34,317 bases of DNA, from positions 1 to 34,317 of the forward strand of contig NZ_AKIY01000029.1 of the NCBI RefSeq assembly GCF_000282615.1. Direction: 5' to 3'. Shown here in pieces: positions 16,291-25,186 of this stretch. A program made the translations under genes and the position numbers. The notes below the pieces were generated by a model that saw nothing but the letters and a program-made list of their open reading frames with translations, was not told where the DNA came from and did no database searches. How positions within the stretch are numbered: the first letter of the stretch is position 1; the number at the start of each line of letters is the position of its first letter. The stretch is from Bradyrhizobium sp. YR681. Lineage in GTDB: Bacteria; Pseudomonadota; Alphaproteobacteria; Rhizobiales; Xanthobacteraceae.

Positions 16291-17064
16291 CTACACCGGC
16301 GTGTAGATCACGAGCTTCAGCGCGGGATCGTCATTGGCCTGGAAGCTGGTGTGCTCGAACCGGAGCAGGCCCTTGGTCGGATGGTTCATGGTCTTGAGGC
16401 CGGACGCCGTGCTGCGGATCTCGTGCGCCTCCCACCATTTGACGAATTCCGGACTGCCCTGGCGCAGCCGCGTCAGCAATTCGGCAAAGGCGGGATCGCC
16501 GGCCCAGACGTCGTGGGTGGCGCGAAACATCGCGACCATGCTCTTGGCCACATCTGCCCAGCCGGCGCCGTAGAATTTTCGCGTCTGCTTGTTGGTCAGC
16601 ACCAGCAGCAGCGTGTTGCGGTCCTGCTCGGGCAGTTGCCCGAAGCCGAAGACCTCCTCGGCGGCCTCGTTCCACGCCAGCACGTCCCAGCGTCGTCCCG
16701 TGACGTAAGCCGGCTGCTTCAGGCTGTGGATCATCCGCCGAATGGGCGACGGCACGATCTCCGGCACGAAGGCGCCCCGCGCGCCGTCACGCGCCAGTGC
16801 CTTCAGATGCGCATGCTCGGTCTTGGTCAGACGCAGCGCGCGGGCCAGCGCGTCGATGGTGGTGACCGAGGGGCTGACGGTGCGGCCCTGCTCGAGGCGG
16901 ATGTACCAGTCGACGCCGATCCCGGCGAGCTGGGCGACCTCCTCGCGGCGCAAGCCCGCGGTGCGCCGCCGGCGGCCGGCGGGAAGGCCGACCGTCTTCG
17001 GTGTCAGCTTTTCGCGGCGGGACCTCAGGAAGTCACCGAATTCGACGCGGCGCGGATCGGCCAT
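16291..17064 (-). CDS. XRE-type helix-turn-helix regulator with MmyB-like ligand domain
   Basis: A 257-residue regulator. Residues about 10-85 form the HTH domain: FGDFLRSRREKL, RRTAGLRREEVAQLAGIGVDWYIRLEQGR with the recognition helix, and SVTTIDALARALRL. The remainder matches the MmyB-type PAS-like domain: VTGRRWDVLAWNEAA, then the conserved WW in FVKWWEAHEIR and HPTKGLLRFEHTSF; in relatives this part binds a small lipid-like ligand. Its divergent neighbour, an MDR oxidoreductase 107 bp away, is the likely target, which is a common arrangement for this family. Direct repeats lie in the shared promoter region. Confidence 0.92.
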   Translation of the reverse strand: MADPRRVEFGDFLRSRREKLTPKTVGLPAGRRRRTAGLRREEVAQLAGIGVDWYIRLEQGRTVSPSVTTIDALARALRLTKTEHAHLKALARDGARGAFVPEIVPSPIRRMIHSLKQPAYVTGRRWDVLAWNEAAEEVFGFGQLPEQDRNTLLLVLTNKQTRKFYGAGWADVAKSMVAMFRATHDVWAGDPAFAELLTRLRQGSPEFVKWWEAHEIRSTASGLKTMNHPTKGLLRFEHTSFQANDDPALKLVIYTPV

Positions 17065-17093
17065 GGCGTGTTCCCATGATGGAGGGCTTTGAG

Positions 17094-17113
17094 AATACTA
17101 GGATAATACCAGG
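17094..17113. promoter_or_regulatory. Direct repeat AATACnAGG twice in the divergent promoter region
   Basis: AATACTAGG (17094-17102) and AATACCAGG (17105-17113) start 11 bp apart, one helical turn, so they present the same face. On the minus strand TATTAT here could be the -10 of the regulator gene. A likely site for autoregulation and for control of the oxidoreductase. Confidence 0.5.
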
Positions 17114-17171
17114 CCTTCTTGTCCCTTCAAGGGCGGCGCATATCAGCCTCACCCGACCCTGAGGTGACCAC

Positions 17172-18251
17172 ATGAAAGCTGCCGTACTCAAATCCTTTGG
17201 AGCCCCGCTGGCGATCGAGAATGCCCCCGCCCCTGTGCTCGGCACTGGCGAAGTCATCGTCGACGTCGTCGCCACGCGCGTTCTGTCCTACATGAACGAG
17301 GTTTTCAGCGGCGAACGCAATTATGCGCTCGACCTGCCGATCATCCCCGGCCCGGGCGGCATCGGCCGGGTGCGCGCGATCGGCCCGGATGCGACCAGGC
17401 TCAACATCGGCGACTGGGTGTTCTGCGACCCGACGGTGCGCTCGCGCGACGACATCGTGGCGCCCGACATCGCCCTGCAAGGGCTCACCGCCCCCGGTGC
17501 CGGCGCCATGCGCCTGCAACAGCATTTTCGCCACGGCTCGTTCGCCGAGCAGATGCGCCTGCCGACCGAGAATGTGAAGCGGCTGGGCGCGATCACGTCG
17601 GCGGAAGCCACGCAATGGTGCGCGCTGGGCACGCTGCTGGTGCCCTATGGCGGCTTCCTCGCCGCCAACCTTCAGCCGGGCGAGACCGTGCTGGTGAGCG
17701 GCGCTACCGGCAATTTCGGCAGCGCGGCGGTGTCGGTTGCGCTGGCCATGGGCGCGGCCTGCGTGGTGACGCCGGGCCGTAACGAGAAGATCCTCGCCGA
17801 CCTCGTCCGCCGCTTCGGCAGCCGCGTGAAGCCGGTCAGGCTCACCGGCAACGAGGACGACGACCGCGAGGCGATGAAGCGCGCCGCGCCCGGGCCGATC
17901 GACTGCGTGTTCGACATCATGCCGCCCTCGGTGAACACCAGCGTGGTCCGCGCCGCGGTCATGACGGTGCGCGCCTATGGCCGCGTCATGCTGATGGGCG
18001 GCGTCGGCATGGCCGGCGGCGCGGGCCTCGAGCTGCCCTACCCCTGGATCATGCGCAATTGCATCAGCATCCACGGCGTCTGGATGTACCCGCCCGATGC
18101 GGCAAGCCGCCTGATCGCCCTGGTGCGATCAGGATTGCTGCGGCTGGAGGAGTACGAGGCCACCGCCTTCGACCTCGACCACGCCAACGAGGCCGTGGCG
18201 CACGCCGCGGCCAACGGCGGACCGTTCAGGTTGACGGTGATCAGGCCGTAG
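17172..18251 (+). CDS. Zinc-free MDR (medium-chain) alcohol dehydrogenase/quinone-oxidoreductase-like protein
   Basis: A 359-residue NAD(P)-dependent oxidoreductase of the MDR superfamily. The N-terminal GroES-like domain starts MKAAVLKSFGAPLAIE; the Rossmann domain has LVSGATGNFGSAAVSVALAMGA. The zinc-binding GHE motif is replaced (GPGGIGRV) and the structural-zinc cysteines are missing, so this is a zinc-independent type. Substrate unknown. GAGGTGA (17159-17165) is a good ribosome site for the ATG at 17172. It is transcribed divergently from an MmyB-type regulator that probably controls it. A hairpin terminator follows. Confidence 0.9.
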   Translation: MKAAVLKSFGAPLAIENAPAPVLGTGEVIVDVVATRVLSYMNEVFSGERNYALDLPIIPGPGGIGRVRAIGPDATRLNIGDWVFCDPTVRSRDDIVAPDIALQGLTAPGAGAMRLQQHFRHGSFAEQMRLPTENVKRLGAITSAEATQWCALGTLLVPYGGFLAANLQPGETVLVSGATGNFGSAAVSVALAMGAACVVTPGRNEKILADLVRRFGSRVKPVRLTGNEDDDREAMKRAAPGPIDCVFDIMPPSVNTSVVRAAVMTVRAYGRVMLMGGVGMAGGAGLELPYPWIMRNCISIHGVWMYPPDAASRLIALVRSGLLRLEEYEATAFDLDHANEAVAHAAANGGPFRLTVIRP

Positions 18252-18259
18252 CTGGCCTG

Positions 18260-18292
18260 CCCGCTGCGGCGATGCGCCGTCGCAGCGGGTTT
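18260..18292 (+). terminator. Candidate terminator after the MDR oxidoreductase
   Basis: CCCGCTGCG (18260-18268) pairs with CGCAGCGGG (18281-18289), followed by TTT. The stem is strong and the U tract short, so efficiency is uncertain. It lies between convergent genes and could serve both. Confidence 0.55.
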
Positions 18293-18381
18293 GCGCGATA
18301 AGTCAAAGGGCTGGGAAGCGTCACCCCGGTCACGGCCGCCGGAGGCCGGCTACTGTGCATGGGGTTGTTTTCGAAGTTTTG

Positions 18382-19086
18382 TTATTCGAGCTCGACCACC
18401 TGGCCGTTCGACAGCGACACGCGGCGGTCCATGCGGCCGGCGAGCTCCATGTTGTGGGTCGCGATCAGCATCGAGACCTGCGTGGCCTTGACCAGCTGCA
18501 TCAAGGCCTGGAACACGTGGTCCGCCGTGTGCGGATCGAGATTGCCGGTCGGCTCGTCCGCAAACAGCACGCGCGGCGCATTGGCCACCGCGCGCGCGAT
18601 CGCGACACGCTGCTGCTCGCCGCCGGACAGCTCGGCGGGGCGATGGGTGATGCGGTCGCCGAGGCCGAGATAGCCGAGGATCTCCTTGGCGCGCTTGACC
18701 GTCTCCGACTTCTTCAGGCCGCGGATCATCTGCGGCAGCATCACGTTCTCCAGCGCCGAGAACTCCGGCAGCAGCCGGTGCGACTGGTAGACGAAGCCGA
18801 TGTCGGTGCGGCGAAGCTGGGTGCGCTCGACGTCGGGCAGTTGCGAGGTCGGCGCGCCGTTGACATAGACCTCGCCGGAATCCGGCGCCTCGAGCAGGCC
18901 TGCGATGTGCAGCAGCGTCGACTTGCCCGAGCCCGACGGCGCCACCAGCGCGACCGACTGCCCCGCCCACAGCGCCAGCTTGGCGCCATCGAGGATCGTC
19001 AGCGGCACCTCGCCCTGCAAATACTGCCGCTTTATCTCGTGGAGATAAATGACCGGTACGTCCTCAGCCCCATGCTGCTGCTCCAT
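18382..19086 (-). CDS. lolD: Lipoprotein-releasing ABC transporter ATPase LolD
   Basis: A 234-residue ABC ATPase that powers release of lipoproteins from the inner membrane to LolA. Walker A is APSGSGKST (about 49-57), signature LSGGEQQR, Walker B VLFADEP, H-loop ATHN. The sequence [16 protein letters not shown] after the Q-loop is typical of the LolD/MacB branch. The start at 19086 is 7 bp past the lolC stop codon; a longer frame upstream overlaps lolC and lacks similarity. It is the second gene in lolC-lolD, downstream of proS. The assignment rests on family motifs and on the adjacent permease. Confidence 0.94.
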   Translation of the reverse strand: MEQQHGAEDVPVIYLHEIKRQYLQGEVPLTILDGAKLALWAGQSVALVAPSGSGKSTLLHIAGLLEAPDSGEVYVNGAPTSQLPDVERTQLRRTDIGFVYQSHRLLPEFSALENVMLPQMIRGLKKSETVKRAKEILGYLGLGDRITHRPAELSGGEQQRVAIARAVANAPRVLFADEPTGNLDPHTADHVFQALMQLVKATQVSMLIATHNMELAGRMDRRVSLSNGQVVELE

Positions 19087-19093
19087 CAGCCCC

Positions 19094-20374
19094 TCACTCG
19101 TACCGCAGCGCTTCGACGGGATCGAGCCGCGCGGCGCGCCAGGACGGGTACAGCGTCGCAAGAAACGACAGCGTCAGCGCCATGATGACGACGGCCGTGG
19201 TCTCGCCGACGTCGATCTCGGCGGGCAGCTTCGACAGGAAGTACAGCTCCGGCGAGAACAGCTCGGTGCTGGTGAGCCAGGACAGGAACTGCCTGATGGA
19301 CTCGATGTTGAGGCAGATCACGAGGCCGACGATGAAGCCGACCAAGGTGCCGACCACGCCGATCGAGGCGCCCGTGATCAGGAAGATGCGCATGATCGAG
19401 CCCTGCGAGGCGCCCATCGTGCGCAGGATCGCAATGTCGCTGCCCTTGTCCTTCACCAGCATGATCAGGCCGGAGACGATGTTCAACGCGGCGACCAGCA
19501 CGATCATGGTCAGAATCAGGAACATCACATTGCGCTCGACCTGGAGCGCGTTGAAGAAGGTCGAGTTGCGCTGCCGCCAGTCGACCAGGAACACCGGCCG
19601 GCCCGCGGCCTCCGTCACCGCCTGGCGGAAGGCGACGATCTGGTCGGGATTGGTGGTGAACACCTCGATCGAGGTGACGTCGTTGGCGCGGTTGAAATAG
19701 GCCTGCGCTTCGGCGAGCGGCATGAACACGAAGCCGAGATCGTATTCGGACATCCCGATCTCGAACACGGCGGCGATCTTGTAGGGCTTGATGCGCGGCG
19801 TCGTGCCCATGGGCGTGACAGCGCCCTTCGGCGCCACCAGCGTGATGCTGTCGCCGGCGTGCAGCGACAGCTGGTCGGCGAGGCGCCGGCCGATCGCGAC
19901 GCCCTGCCCGTCGTCAAAGCCCTCGAGCGAGCCCTGCTTGATGTTCTTGGCGATCGAGGTGAGGTTGTTGAGATCGTCGGAGCGGATGCCGCGCACCAGC
20001 ACGCCCGAGGCATTCCATGGCGATGAGGCCAGCGCCTGGCCGTCCACCACGGGAGCTGCAAGCCGGATGCCCTTGACCTGGCTGAGCCGGTCGGCGACGT
20101 CTTTCCAGTCGGTCAGCGGCGATTCCAGCGGCTGCACAAGGATGTGGCCGTTCAGGCCCAAAATCTTGTCGAGCAGCTCCTTCCGGAAGCCGTTCATGAC
20201 GGCCATGACGATGATCAGCGTCGCCACGCCCAGCATGATGCCGAGGAACGAGAACCCGGCGATGACCGAGATGAATCCCTCCTTGCGGCGCGCGCGCAGA
20301 TAGCGCGCCGACAACATCCACTCGAATGGCGCGAAAGGCGCGGTTTGAACAGTTTCGGTCATGGTTTCATCCAT
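19094..20374 (-). CDS. lolC: Lipoprotein-releasing ABC transporter permease LolC/LolE
   Basis: A 426-residue permease with the FtsX/MacB layout: a first membrane span ([31 protein letters not shown]), a periplasmic domain of about 200 residues, and three C-terminal spans. The N-terminal [19 protein letters not shown] and [10 protein letters not shown] are family hallmarks. Alphaproteobacteria usually have a single LolC/E protein that acts as a homodimer; here too only one is visible. The start is 20374, or 20362, which has the better GGATG ribosome site. It lies between proS (73 bp upstream) and lolD and is probably cotranscribed with both. Confidence 0.94.
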   Translation of the reverse strand: MDETMTETVQTAPFAPFEWMLSARYLRARRKEGFISVIAGFSFLGIMLGVATLIIVMAVMNGFRKELLDKILGLNGHILVQPLESPLTDWKDVADRLSQVKGIRLAAPVVDGQALASSPWNASGVLVRGIRSDDLNNLTSIAKNIKQGSLEGFDDGQGVAIGRRLADQLSLHAGDSITLVAPKGAVTPMGTTPRIKPYKIAAVFEIGMSEYDLGFVFMPLAEAQAYFNRANDVTSIEVFTTNPDQIVAFRQAVTEAAGRPVFLVDWRQRNSTFFNALQVERNVMFLILTMIVLVAALNIVSGLIMLVKDKGSDIAILRTMGASQGSIMRIFLITGASIGVVGTLVGFIVGLVICLNIESIRQFLSWLTSTELFSPELYFLSKLPAEIDVGETTAVVIMALTLSFLATLYPSWRAARLDPVEALRYE

Positions 20375-20447
20375 CGCTCGATAATCCCATGATTCGGGGT
20401 CAATTGTGGCCGGATTGGCGGCCGCGATATCGGGCGATGAACAATAT

Positions 20448-21767
20448 TCAGCCGGCCAGCCGGGCGACTGCGTCCGCGGGCGACAGATTCTCGCGGGAGC
20501 CGTCGGCCCGCCGCTTGAGTTCGACCTTGCCGTCGGCCAGGCCCTTCGGCCCGATCATGATCTGCCAGGGGATGCCGATCAGGTCGGCAGCGGCGAATTT
20601 GGCGCCGGCGCGCTGGTCGGTGTCGTCGTAGAGCACGTCGACGCCCTTTGCGGTCAGCTCGGCATAAAGCTTCTCGCAGGCCGCGTCGACCGCGGCATCA
20701 CCCTGCTTGAGGTTGAGGATAGACACCCGGAACGGGGCCACGGCTTCCGGCCATTTGATGCCGGCATCGTCATGGCAGGCCTCGATGATGGCGCCGAGCA
20801 GGCGCGAGACGCCGACGCCGTAGGAGCCGCCATGGATCGGAACGTCGACACCGTCGGGCCCGGCCACCATCGCCTTCATCGGCTCCGAATACTTCGTGCC
20901 GAAATAGAAGATCTGACCGACCTCGATACCCCGGGTGTTCACCCGCTTGTCTTCGGGCACTTCCTGCTCGAAGCGCGCGGCGTCGTGGACGTCTTCGGTG
21001 GCGGCGTAGACCGAGGTCCACTGCTTGATGATCGGCGTGAGGTCGCCGTTATAGTCGACGTTCTCGTCCGGCACCGGCAGGTCGAGCACGTCGCGATTGA
21101 TGAACACGCCGGATTCGCCGGTTTCGGCCAGCACGATGAACTCATGGCTGAGATCGCCGCCGATCGGGCCGGTCTCGGCGCGCATCGGGATCGCCTTCAG
21201 CCCCATCCGCGCGAAGGTGCGCAAGTACGCGACGAACATCTTGTTGTAGGCGACGCGCGCCGCCGCTTCGTTGAGGTCGAAGGAATAGGCATCCTTCATC
21301 AGGAATTCGCGGCCGCGCATCACGCCGAAACGCGGACGCTGCTCGTCGCGGAATTTCCATTGGATATGATAGAGATTGAGCGGCAGGTTCTTGTAGGACT
21401 TCACATAGGCGCGGAAGATCTCGGTGATCATTTCCTCGTTGGTCGGCCCGTACAGCAGTTCGCGCTTGTGGCGGTCGGCGATGCGCAGCATTTCCGGCCC
21501 GTAGGCATCGTAGCGGCCGCTCTCGCGCCAGAGGTCGGCGAGCTGGAGCGTCGGCATCAGGAGTTCCAGCGCACCGGAGCGATCCTGCTCCTCGCGCACG
21601 ATCTGCTCGATCTTCTTCAGCACGCGAAAGCCGAGCGGCAGCCAGGCATAGATGCCCGCCGCTTCCTGCCGGATCATGCCGGCGCGCAGCATCAGCCGAT
21701 GCGAGACGATCTCCGCCTCTTTCGGATTTTCCTTCAGAATGGGCAGAAAGAACCGCGACAACCGCAT
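20448..21767 (-). CDS. proS: Prolyl-tRNA synthetase, short type without editing insert
   Basis: A 439-residue class II aminoacyl-tRNA synthetase that charges tRNA-Pro. It begins [20 protein letters not shown]. The motif 2 region ([29 protein letters not shown]) and motif 3 ([18 protein letters not shown]) are intact. The length is that of the alphaproteobacterial form that lacks the INS editing domain between motifs 2 and 3 (E. coli ProS is about 570). The C-terminal anticodon-binding domain ends at residue 439. It is the first gene of proS-lolC-lolD. Confidence 0.96.
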   Translation of the reverse strand: MRLSRFFLPILKENPKEAEIVSHRLMLRAGMIRQEAAGIYAWLPLGFRVLKKIEQIVREEQDRSGALELLMPTLQLADLWRESGRYDAYGPEMLRIADRHKRELLYGPTNEEMITEIFRAYVKSYKNLPLNLYHIQWKFRDEQRPRFGVMRGREFLMKDAYSFDLNEAAARVAYNKMFVAYLRTFARMGLKAIPMRAETGPIGGDLSHEFIVLAETGESGVFINRDVLDLPVPDENVDYNGDLTPIIKQWTSVYAATEDVHDAARFEQEVPEDKRVNTRGIEVGQIFYFGTKYSEPMKAMVAGPDGVDVPIHGGSYGVGVSRLLGAIIEACHDDAGIKWPEAVAPFRVSILNLKQGDAAVDAACEKLYAELTAKGVDVLYDDTDQRAGAKFAAADLIGIPWQIMIGPKGLADGKVELKRRADGSRENLSPADAVARLAG

Positions 21768-21890
21768 GGCAATACTCGAGGAATCAGTGAGGGCTTGCAG
21801 TGAAACCGGATTGGGAGCGAAAACACAAGACCGGGAATGAGGAAAAGCCGCTAACGCGGGGAAATTCCTGTCATTTTTCCGTTGCCTTCA

Positions 21891-21905
21891 GGTTCAACTT
21901 GAACC
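21891..21905. promoter_or_regulatory. Perfect inverted repeat GGTTCAA-C-TTGAACC
   Basis: A 7-1-7 palindrome, 10 bp past the copper-operon stop and 124 bp before proS. Its one-base centre and lack of a U tract argue against a terminator, so a protein-binding site is more likely. The protein is unknown. Confidence 0.45.
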
Positions 21906-21914
21906 GTGTTCGCC

Positions 21915-23477
21915 TCAGGGCGGAGCCACTTCGAGGTCGTCCTCGAGCGTGACCTTCTCGAAATCGGTCACCAGCGCATCGATCCGCACATGCCAGCGGC
22001 CGGCGAAAGGCAGCTCGACCTTGCGCACATGCCAGTAGCCGTCCGGCCCGAGCGAGGCGTCCCGCTCCATCGGCTCGATGCCGCGCTCCGGCAGGCTCAG
22101 GGTCAGCGTCACCTCCTTGGCGGCCAGCGGCGTCGCCTCACCGGTCATGAGCTGGAGCACGAAATCGTCGGTGCCCGCTTTGCCCGGCGCGACCAGGACC
22201 TGGAACATCGCCTTGTCGGAGTGGATGTGGATCGCCAGCGGCGTTTCGGGAACTATCGTCCGCGGCGGCGGCGTGAAACGCCAGCCGGCGACGACGGCAA
22301 GGATGGCGAGCGCTATCGCACCTTCCAGCACGATCGAGCGCTTGAGCGTGGGCGTCGCCTTCTCGTCCCGCGCCAGCTTGGGAGTCAGCCGGAACCGATT
22401 GAGCGCGGCAAGCGCCAGCAATGCCGTGACCAAGACGAGCTTGATCGAGAGGATAAGGCCGTAGCGGGTCTCGACCAGCGCTGCCGGTCTTTCGAGCTGG
22501 ACGATCGCGAGTGCGAGGCCGGTCAACGCCAGCACACCGACCGCCAGCGCAGCGATGCGGGAAAACCGGTTCACGACGGGGAGCGTCGCGATCGTCGGCT
22601 TCGACACCAGCGCGACCAGCGGCGCGAGAGCGCCGATCCAGATCGTGACGCCGAGACCGTGGAGAAAGATCGCCGGCCGGGTCAATGCCTCCGGCGGAGC
22701 CGTTGCAGCGTGCCCGGTCATGGCGAGCGACAGGCCGACACCAACGAGCGCGACGATCGCAACCGCGCGCGCATACCATGCGCTGCGCAGCGCCATCCAT
22801 GCCAGCAGCATCGCAGCAATCGCAGCCAGCAGCGCGGGCCCGGCGCTGGTCGCGAGCGCGACCTTCCAGGGGGCTGCCGTCGCCAGCGCCGCCGGCGGCA
22901 GCCCGAGGAGATCGAGGCCCAACGCACCAAGGGACACCGTCGCGCCCGGAATTCCGATACCGAGCGCCGCGCGCGGAACGGTCATTCCGATCATCGACCA
23001 CGCGATCCAGCGTGCAAAGAAAACGCCGCCGACGCCGACAAACAGCCCGAGATAGAGACCGAGCCGCGCCAGCCAGATCAGGACGCTCAGCCCGCCATCC
23101 CGCGTGACCGGAGGCCTCGTCGCGGTGGGCATGCCGATCGAGAAGATCACGGACCCCGAGACGGGATGGCCGTCCTGCGAGATCACGCGATAGCTGACCA
23201 CCGACGTTCCCTGCGGCAGGTCCGGCGGCATCACAACCGAGACGGTCTCGCCCGATGCATTGACGCGCGCATCGTCCCGCGTCCGGCCCGCGCCGTCGAT
23301 CAGCAGGATCGCCCCCGGCGTCACCGCCTCGTTGAAGCGCAGCTCCACCGCTTTCGGCGCGCTCGCGAGCCTGCTGCCGCTCGCCGGCTCGACCGCGACG
23401 AGCGCAGCATGCGCCGAGGCGCCGGTCGCGAAGCCGACGACGAGAAGCAGCGTCGCGAGCGCGGCGAGCAGGCGCAT
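21915..23477 (-). CDS. pcuE: CopC-CopD fusion copper import protein (YcnJ/PcuE-like)
   Basis: A 520-residue fusion. A signal peptide is followed by a CopC domain whose mature N terminus is probably His23 (SA-HAALV), with the further Cu-binding segment SQDGHPVSGSVIFSIG. The middle part holds about eight membrane spans of a CopD domain; a C-terminal periplasmic domain of about 110 residues follows (FTPPPRT onward). It probably passes copper from the periplasm into the cytoplasm. The start at 23477 overlaps the stop of the upstream ycnI-like gene by one base (TGATG), so translation is coupled. It corresponds to PcuE of B. japonicum as I remember that operon. Confidence 0.88.
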   Translation of the reverse strand: MRLLAALATLLLVVGFATGASAHAALVAVEPASGSRLASAPKAVELRFNEAVTPGAILLIDGAGRTRDDARVNASGETVSVVMPPDLPQGTSVVSYRVISQDGHPVSGSVIFSIGMPTATRPPVTRDGGLSVLIWLARLGLYLGLFVGVGGVFFARWIAWSMIGMTVPRAALGIGIPGATVSLGALGLDLLGLPPAALATAAPWKVALATSAGPALLAAIAAMLLAWMALRSAWYARAVAIVALVGVGLSLAMTGHAATAPPEALTRPAIFLHGLGVTIWIGALAPLVALVSKPTIATLPVVNRFSRIAALAVGVLALTGLALAIVQLERPAALVETRYGLILSIKLVLVTALLALAALNRFRLTPKLARDEKATPTLKRSIVLEGAIALAILAVVAGWRFTPPPRTIVPETPLAIHIHSDKAMFQVLVAPGKAGTDDFVLQLMTGEATPLAAKEVTLTLSLPERGIEPMERDASLGPDGYWHVRKVELPFAGRWHVRIDALVTDFEKVTLEDDLEVAPP

Positions 23478-23995
23478 CAGGGCTTTGGCAACAGCTTCAG
23501 GCCGGGCGCCGGCGAATTGCCCTCGTGCGAATGTTTTGCCCCCTCCGCGGGAATCTCGATCCAGCGGCTGACACCGGTCTCGCATTCCTGGACGACGGGG
23601 AAATACAGCGTCGTGTTCGGCTTCAAGCTGCCCGTGAGGAAACTGCTCATGACGAACTCATCGTAATTGTGATCCGGCAGCTTGCCGCCGGACCAGGCCA
23701 CTTCCTTGACGCCGGAGGAGAGCTTGTTGCCGTGATAATCATACTCGCTGGCGTATTTGCCCTCGACCACGTCGACACTCCAGCCCGCCTTCGGCATCGG
23801 CTTGACCGCGATCACGCCTTCCGGAATCTGCACCCGGATCTTCACCGTCGGTGAACCCTTGCAGCCGTGCGGCACGGCGAAGACGGCCTTGTAGTAGGAG
23901 CCGACCGCCGCCTGCTTGGTCTCCAGCGTGATATGCGCTGCCGCCGGCGATGCGACGAGCGCGGCGATCAGGATCAGGAAGGATCGTTTCGGCAT
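23477..23995 (-). CDS. YcnI-like (DUF1775) periplasmic copper protein
   Basis: A 172-residue exported protein. The signal peptide ends ASPAAA, leaving His21 as the first mature residue (HITLE). In YcnI the free N-terminal His coordinates copper in a monohistidine brace, so the same is expected here. The family core AVFAVPHGCKGSPTVKIRVQIPEGV is followed by GWSVDVV and LPDHNYDEF. The start at 23995 has GGAG at good spacing. It is located between the PCuAC chaperone and CopC-CopD, and may correspond to PcuD. It probably delivers copper to the membrane importer. Confidence 0.88.
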   Translation of the reverse strand: MPKRSFLILIAALVASPAAAHITLETKQAAVGSYYKAVFAVPHGCKGSPTVKIRVQIPEGVIAVKPMPKAGWSVDVVEGKYASEYDYHGNKLSSGVKEVAWSGGKLPDHNYDEFVMSSFLTGSLKPNTTLYFPVVQECETGVSRWIEIPAEGAKHSHEGNSPAPGLKLLPKP

Positions 23996-24038
23996 GTTCA
24001 GCTCCTTCGACATCGTCATTTGATCAGGATCGGCGATT

Positions 24039-24089
24039 CAATGCTGACATGATCGGCCTCGGAGATCGAAATTCCGAGACCCAGCATTG
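24039..24089. other. Nested inverted repeat between the PCuAC and YcnI genes
   Basis: Outer arms CAATGCTG (24039-24046) and CAGCATTG (24082-24089) enclose inner arms CTCGGA (24058-24063) and TCCGAG (24073-24078). The RNA would fold into a two-step hairpin inside the operon transcript. No U tract follows, so an mRNA processing or stabilising element is more likely than a terminator. Confidence 0.55.
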
Positions 24090-24135
24090 CCCGCAAAATT
24101 CCGACGCGAGGTCATGGGAGACTTGATCTGTTTCA

Positions 24136-24660
24136 TCACATCTTCATTCCCGAATGATCAGGCATTTTCTTCATCATATGCCCGCTATCCCCGCCGGGCG
24201 CCTGCGCGCCGACGCCCTGGACGTCGAGCGAGACCGCGACCTTGCCGGCCTTTTCGAACTGAAGCGTGATCGGCACCTTGTCACCCTGCTTGAACGGTCC
24301 CTTCAGCTCCTGGAGCATCAAATGATTGCCGCCGGGTGCGAGCTTCACCGTCTTGCCGGGATCGATGACGAGACCCTTGTCGAGCGCGCGCATCTTCATC
24401 ACGCCGTTGTCCATCGCCATCTCGTGGACCTCGGCCTTCCCCGCGATATCGGCGGAGACGCTGACCAGCCTGTCGGCGGCCGTTCCCTTGTTCTCGATGG
24501 TGAGATAGCCGCCCGCGACCTTGGCGCCGCCCGGCGTCGCCCGGCTCCACGCCTGCGAAATGACGAGATCGCCCGCCTTGACGTCCTCGGCCGCCGCTGG
24601 TGCAGTCACGAGCGCAAGAGCGAACGCGGCGAACATCACATCTTTCAGCATCGTCTTCAT
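24136..24660 (-). CDS. pcuC: Periplasmic copper chaperone PCuAC (PcuC)
   Basis: A 174-residue exported Cu(I) chaperone, needed in relatives for the CuA centre and for aa3-type oxidase assembly. The signal peptide ends near PAAAED. The Cu site pattern H-x10-M...HxM is present: His79, Met90, His113, Met115. The fold segments AWSRATPGGAKVAGGYLTIENKG match the family well. The C-terminal tail is rich in Met and His (HMMKKMPDHSGMKM) and may be a second copper site. The start at 24660 has GGAAG at a suitable distance. It lies downstream of the TlpA-like gene in the copper operon. Confidence 0.93.
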   Translation of the reverse strand: MKTMLKDVMFAAFALALVTAPAAAEDVKAGDLVISQAWSRATPGGAKVAGGYLTIENKGTAADRLVSVSADIAGKAEVHEMAMDNGVMKMRALDKGLVIDPGKTVKLAPGGNHLMLQELKGPFKQGDKVPITLQFEKAGKVAVSLDVQGVGAQAPGGDSGHMMKKMPDHSGMKM

Positions 24661-24688
24661 ATCGGTCTTCCCGTTTGCAGATTCGATT

Positions 24689-25186
24689 TCAGTGTATGGC
24701 GAGCTGCTGGCCCGACCATTTTTCGAGGTCGGCCATCTCGGCCGAACCTTCGATCGTCGTAACGCTACCGTCCCGCGCGATGAGCATTGTCCTGGGAATG
24801 TCGCCCTGCCAGGCAGGATCGATCTCGAACCTCAAGCGCTCGACGAAACCGTCGCTGAAGATGAAGTTTTCGGCCGACGACAGCCCCGCTCTGTCGAGCA
24901 TCGACTGCGTCGCCGCAGGCAGGTTCGGCACGAGATCGGCGCTGATCGTGACCACGTCAATCCCCGGGTGTTCCTTTGCAAACTGCCCAAGCAGCGGCAG
25001 CTCGACCTTGCAGGGCCCGCAGGTCACGCCCCAGAAATGCACCAGCGTCGGCCGGCCCGCATGGCCCTTGAGCAGGGATTGCCAAGTGCCGCGCTCGAAC
25101 GGCTTGAGAGCCGGCGCCGCGCCGAGTCCAACCGCTGACGCAATCAAGATCCCAGCCCCCAGCAGGCCCGCAAATCGACGTCTCAT
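24689..25186 (-). CDS. TlpA-like periplasmic thioredoxin
   Basis: A 165-residue thioredoxin-fold protein with a signal or anchor segment at residues 5-23. The active site is WGVTCGPCK (Cys56, Cys59), followed by VELPLLGQFAKEHPGIDVVTISADL and IPRTMLIARDG with the cis-proline loop. TlpA-type proteins keep copper-site cysteines reduced in oxidase assembly; next to the PCuAC gene such a role is likely. The ATG overlaps the stop of the upstream BNR gene (ATGA, 25186-25183), so translation is coupled. The frame extends further upstream inside that gene without similarity. SCO-type motifs are not seen. Confidence 0.85.
   Translation of the reverse strand: MRRRFAGLLGAGILIASAVGLGAAPALKPFERGTWQSLLKGHAGRPTLVHFWGVTCGPCKVELPLLGQFAKEHPGIDVVTISADLVPNLPAATQSMLDRAGLSSAENFIFSDGFVERLRFEIDPAWQGDIPRTMLIARDGSVTTIEGSAEMADLEKWSGQQLAIH

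Noticed and set aside
21906..23666. Plus-strand frame of 586 codons opposite the CopC-CopD gene
   Set aside because: Arg/Gln/Asp-rich low-complexity shadow of the CopC-CopD frame; no start signal and no domain.
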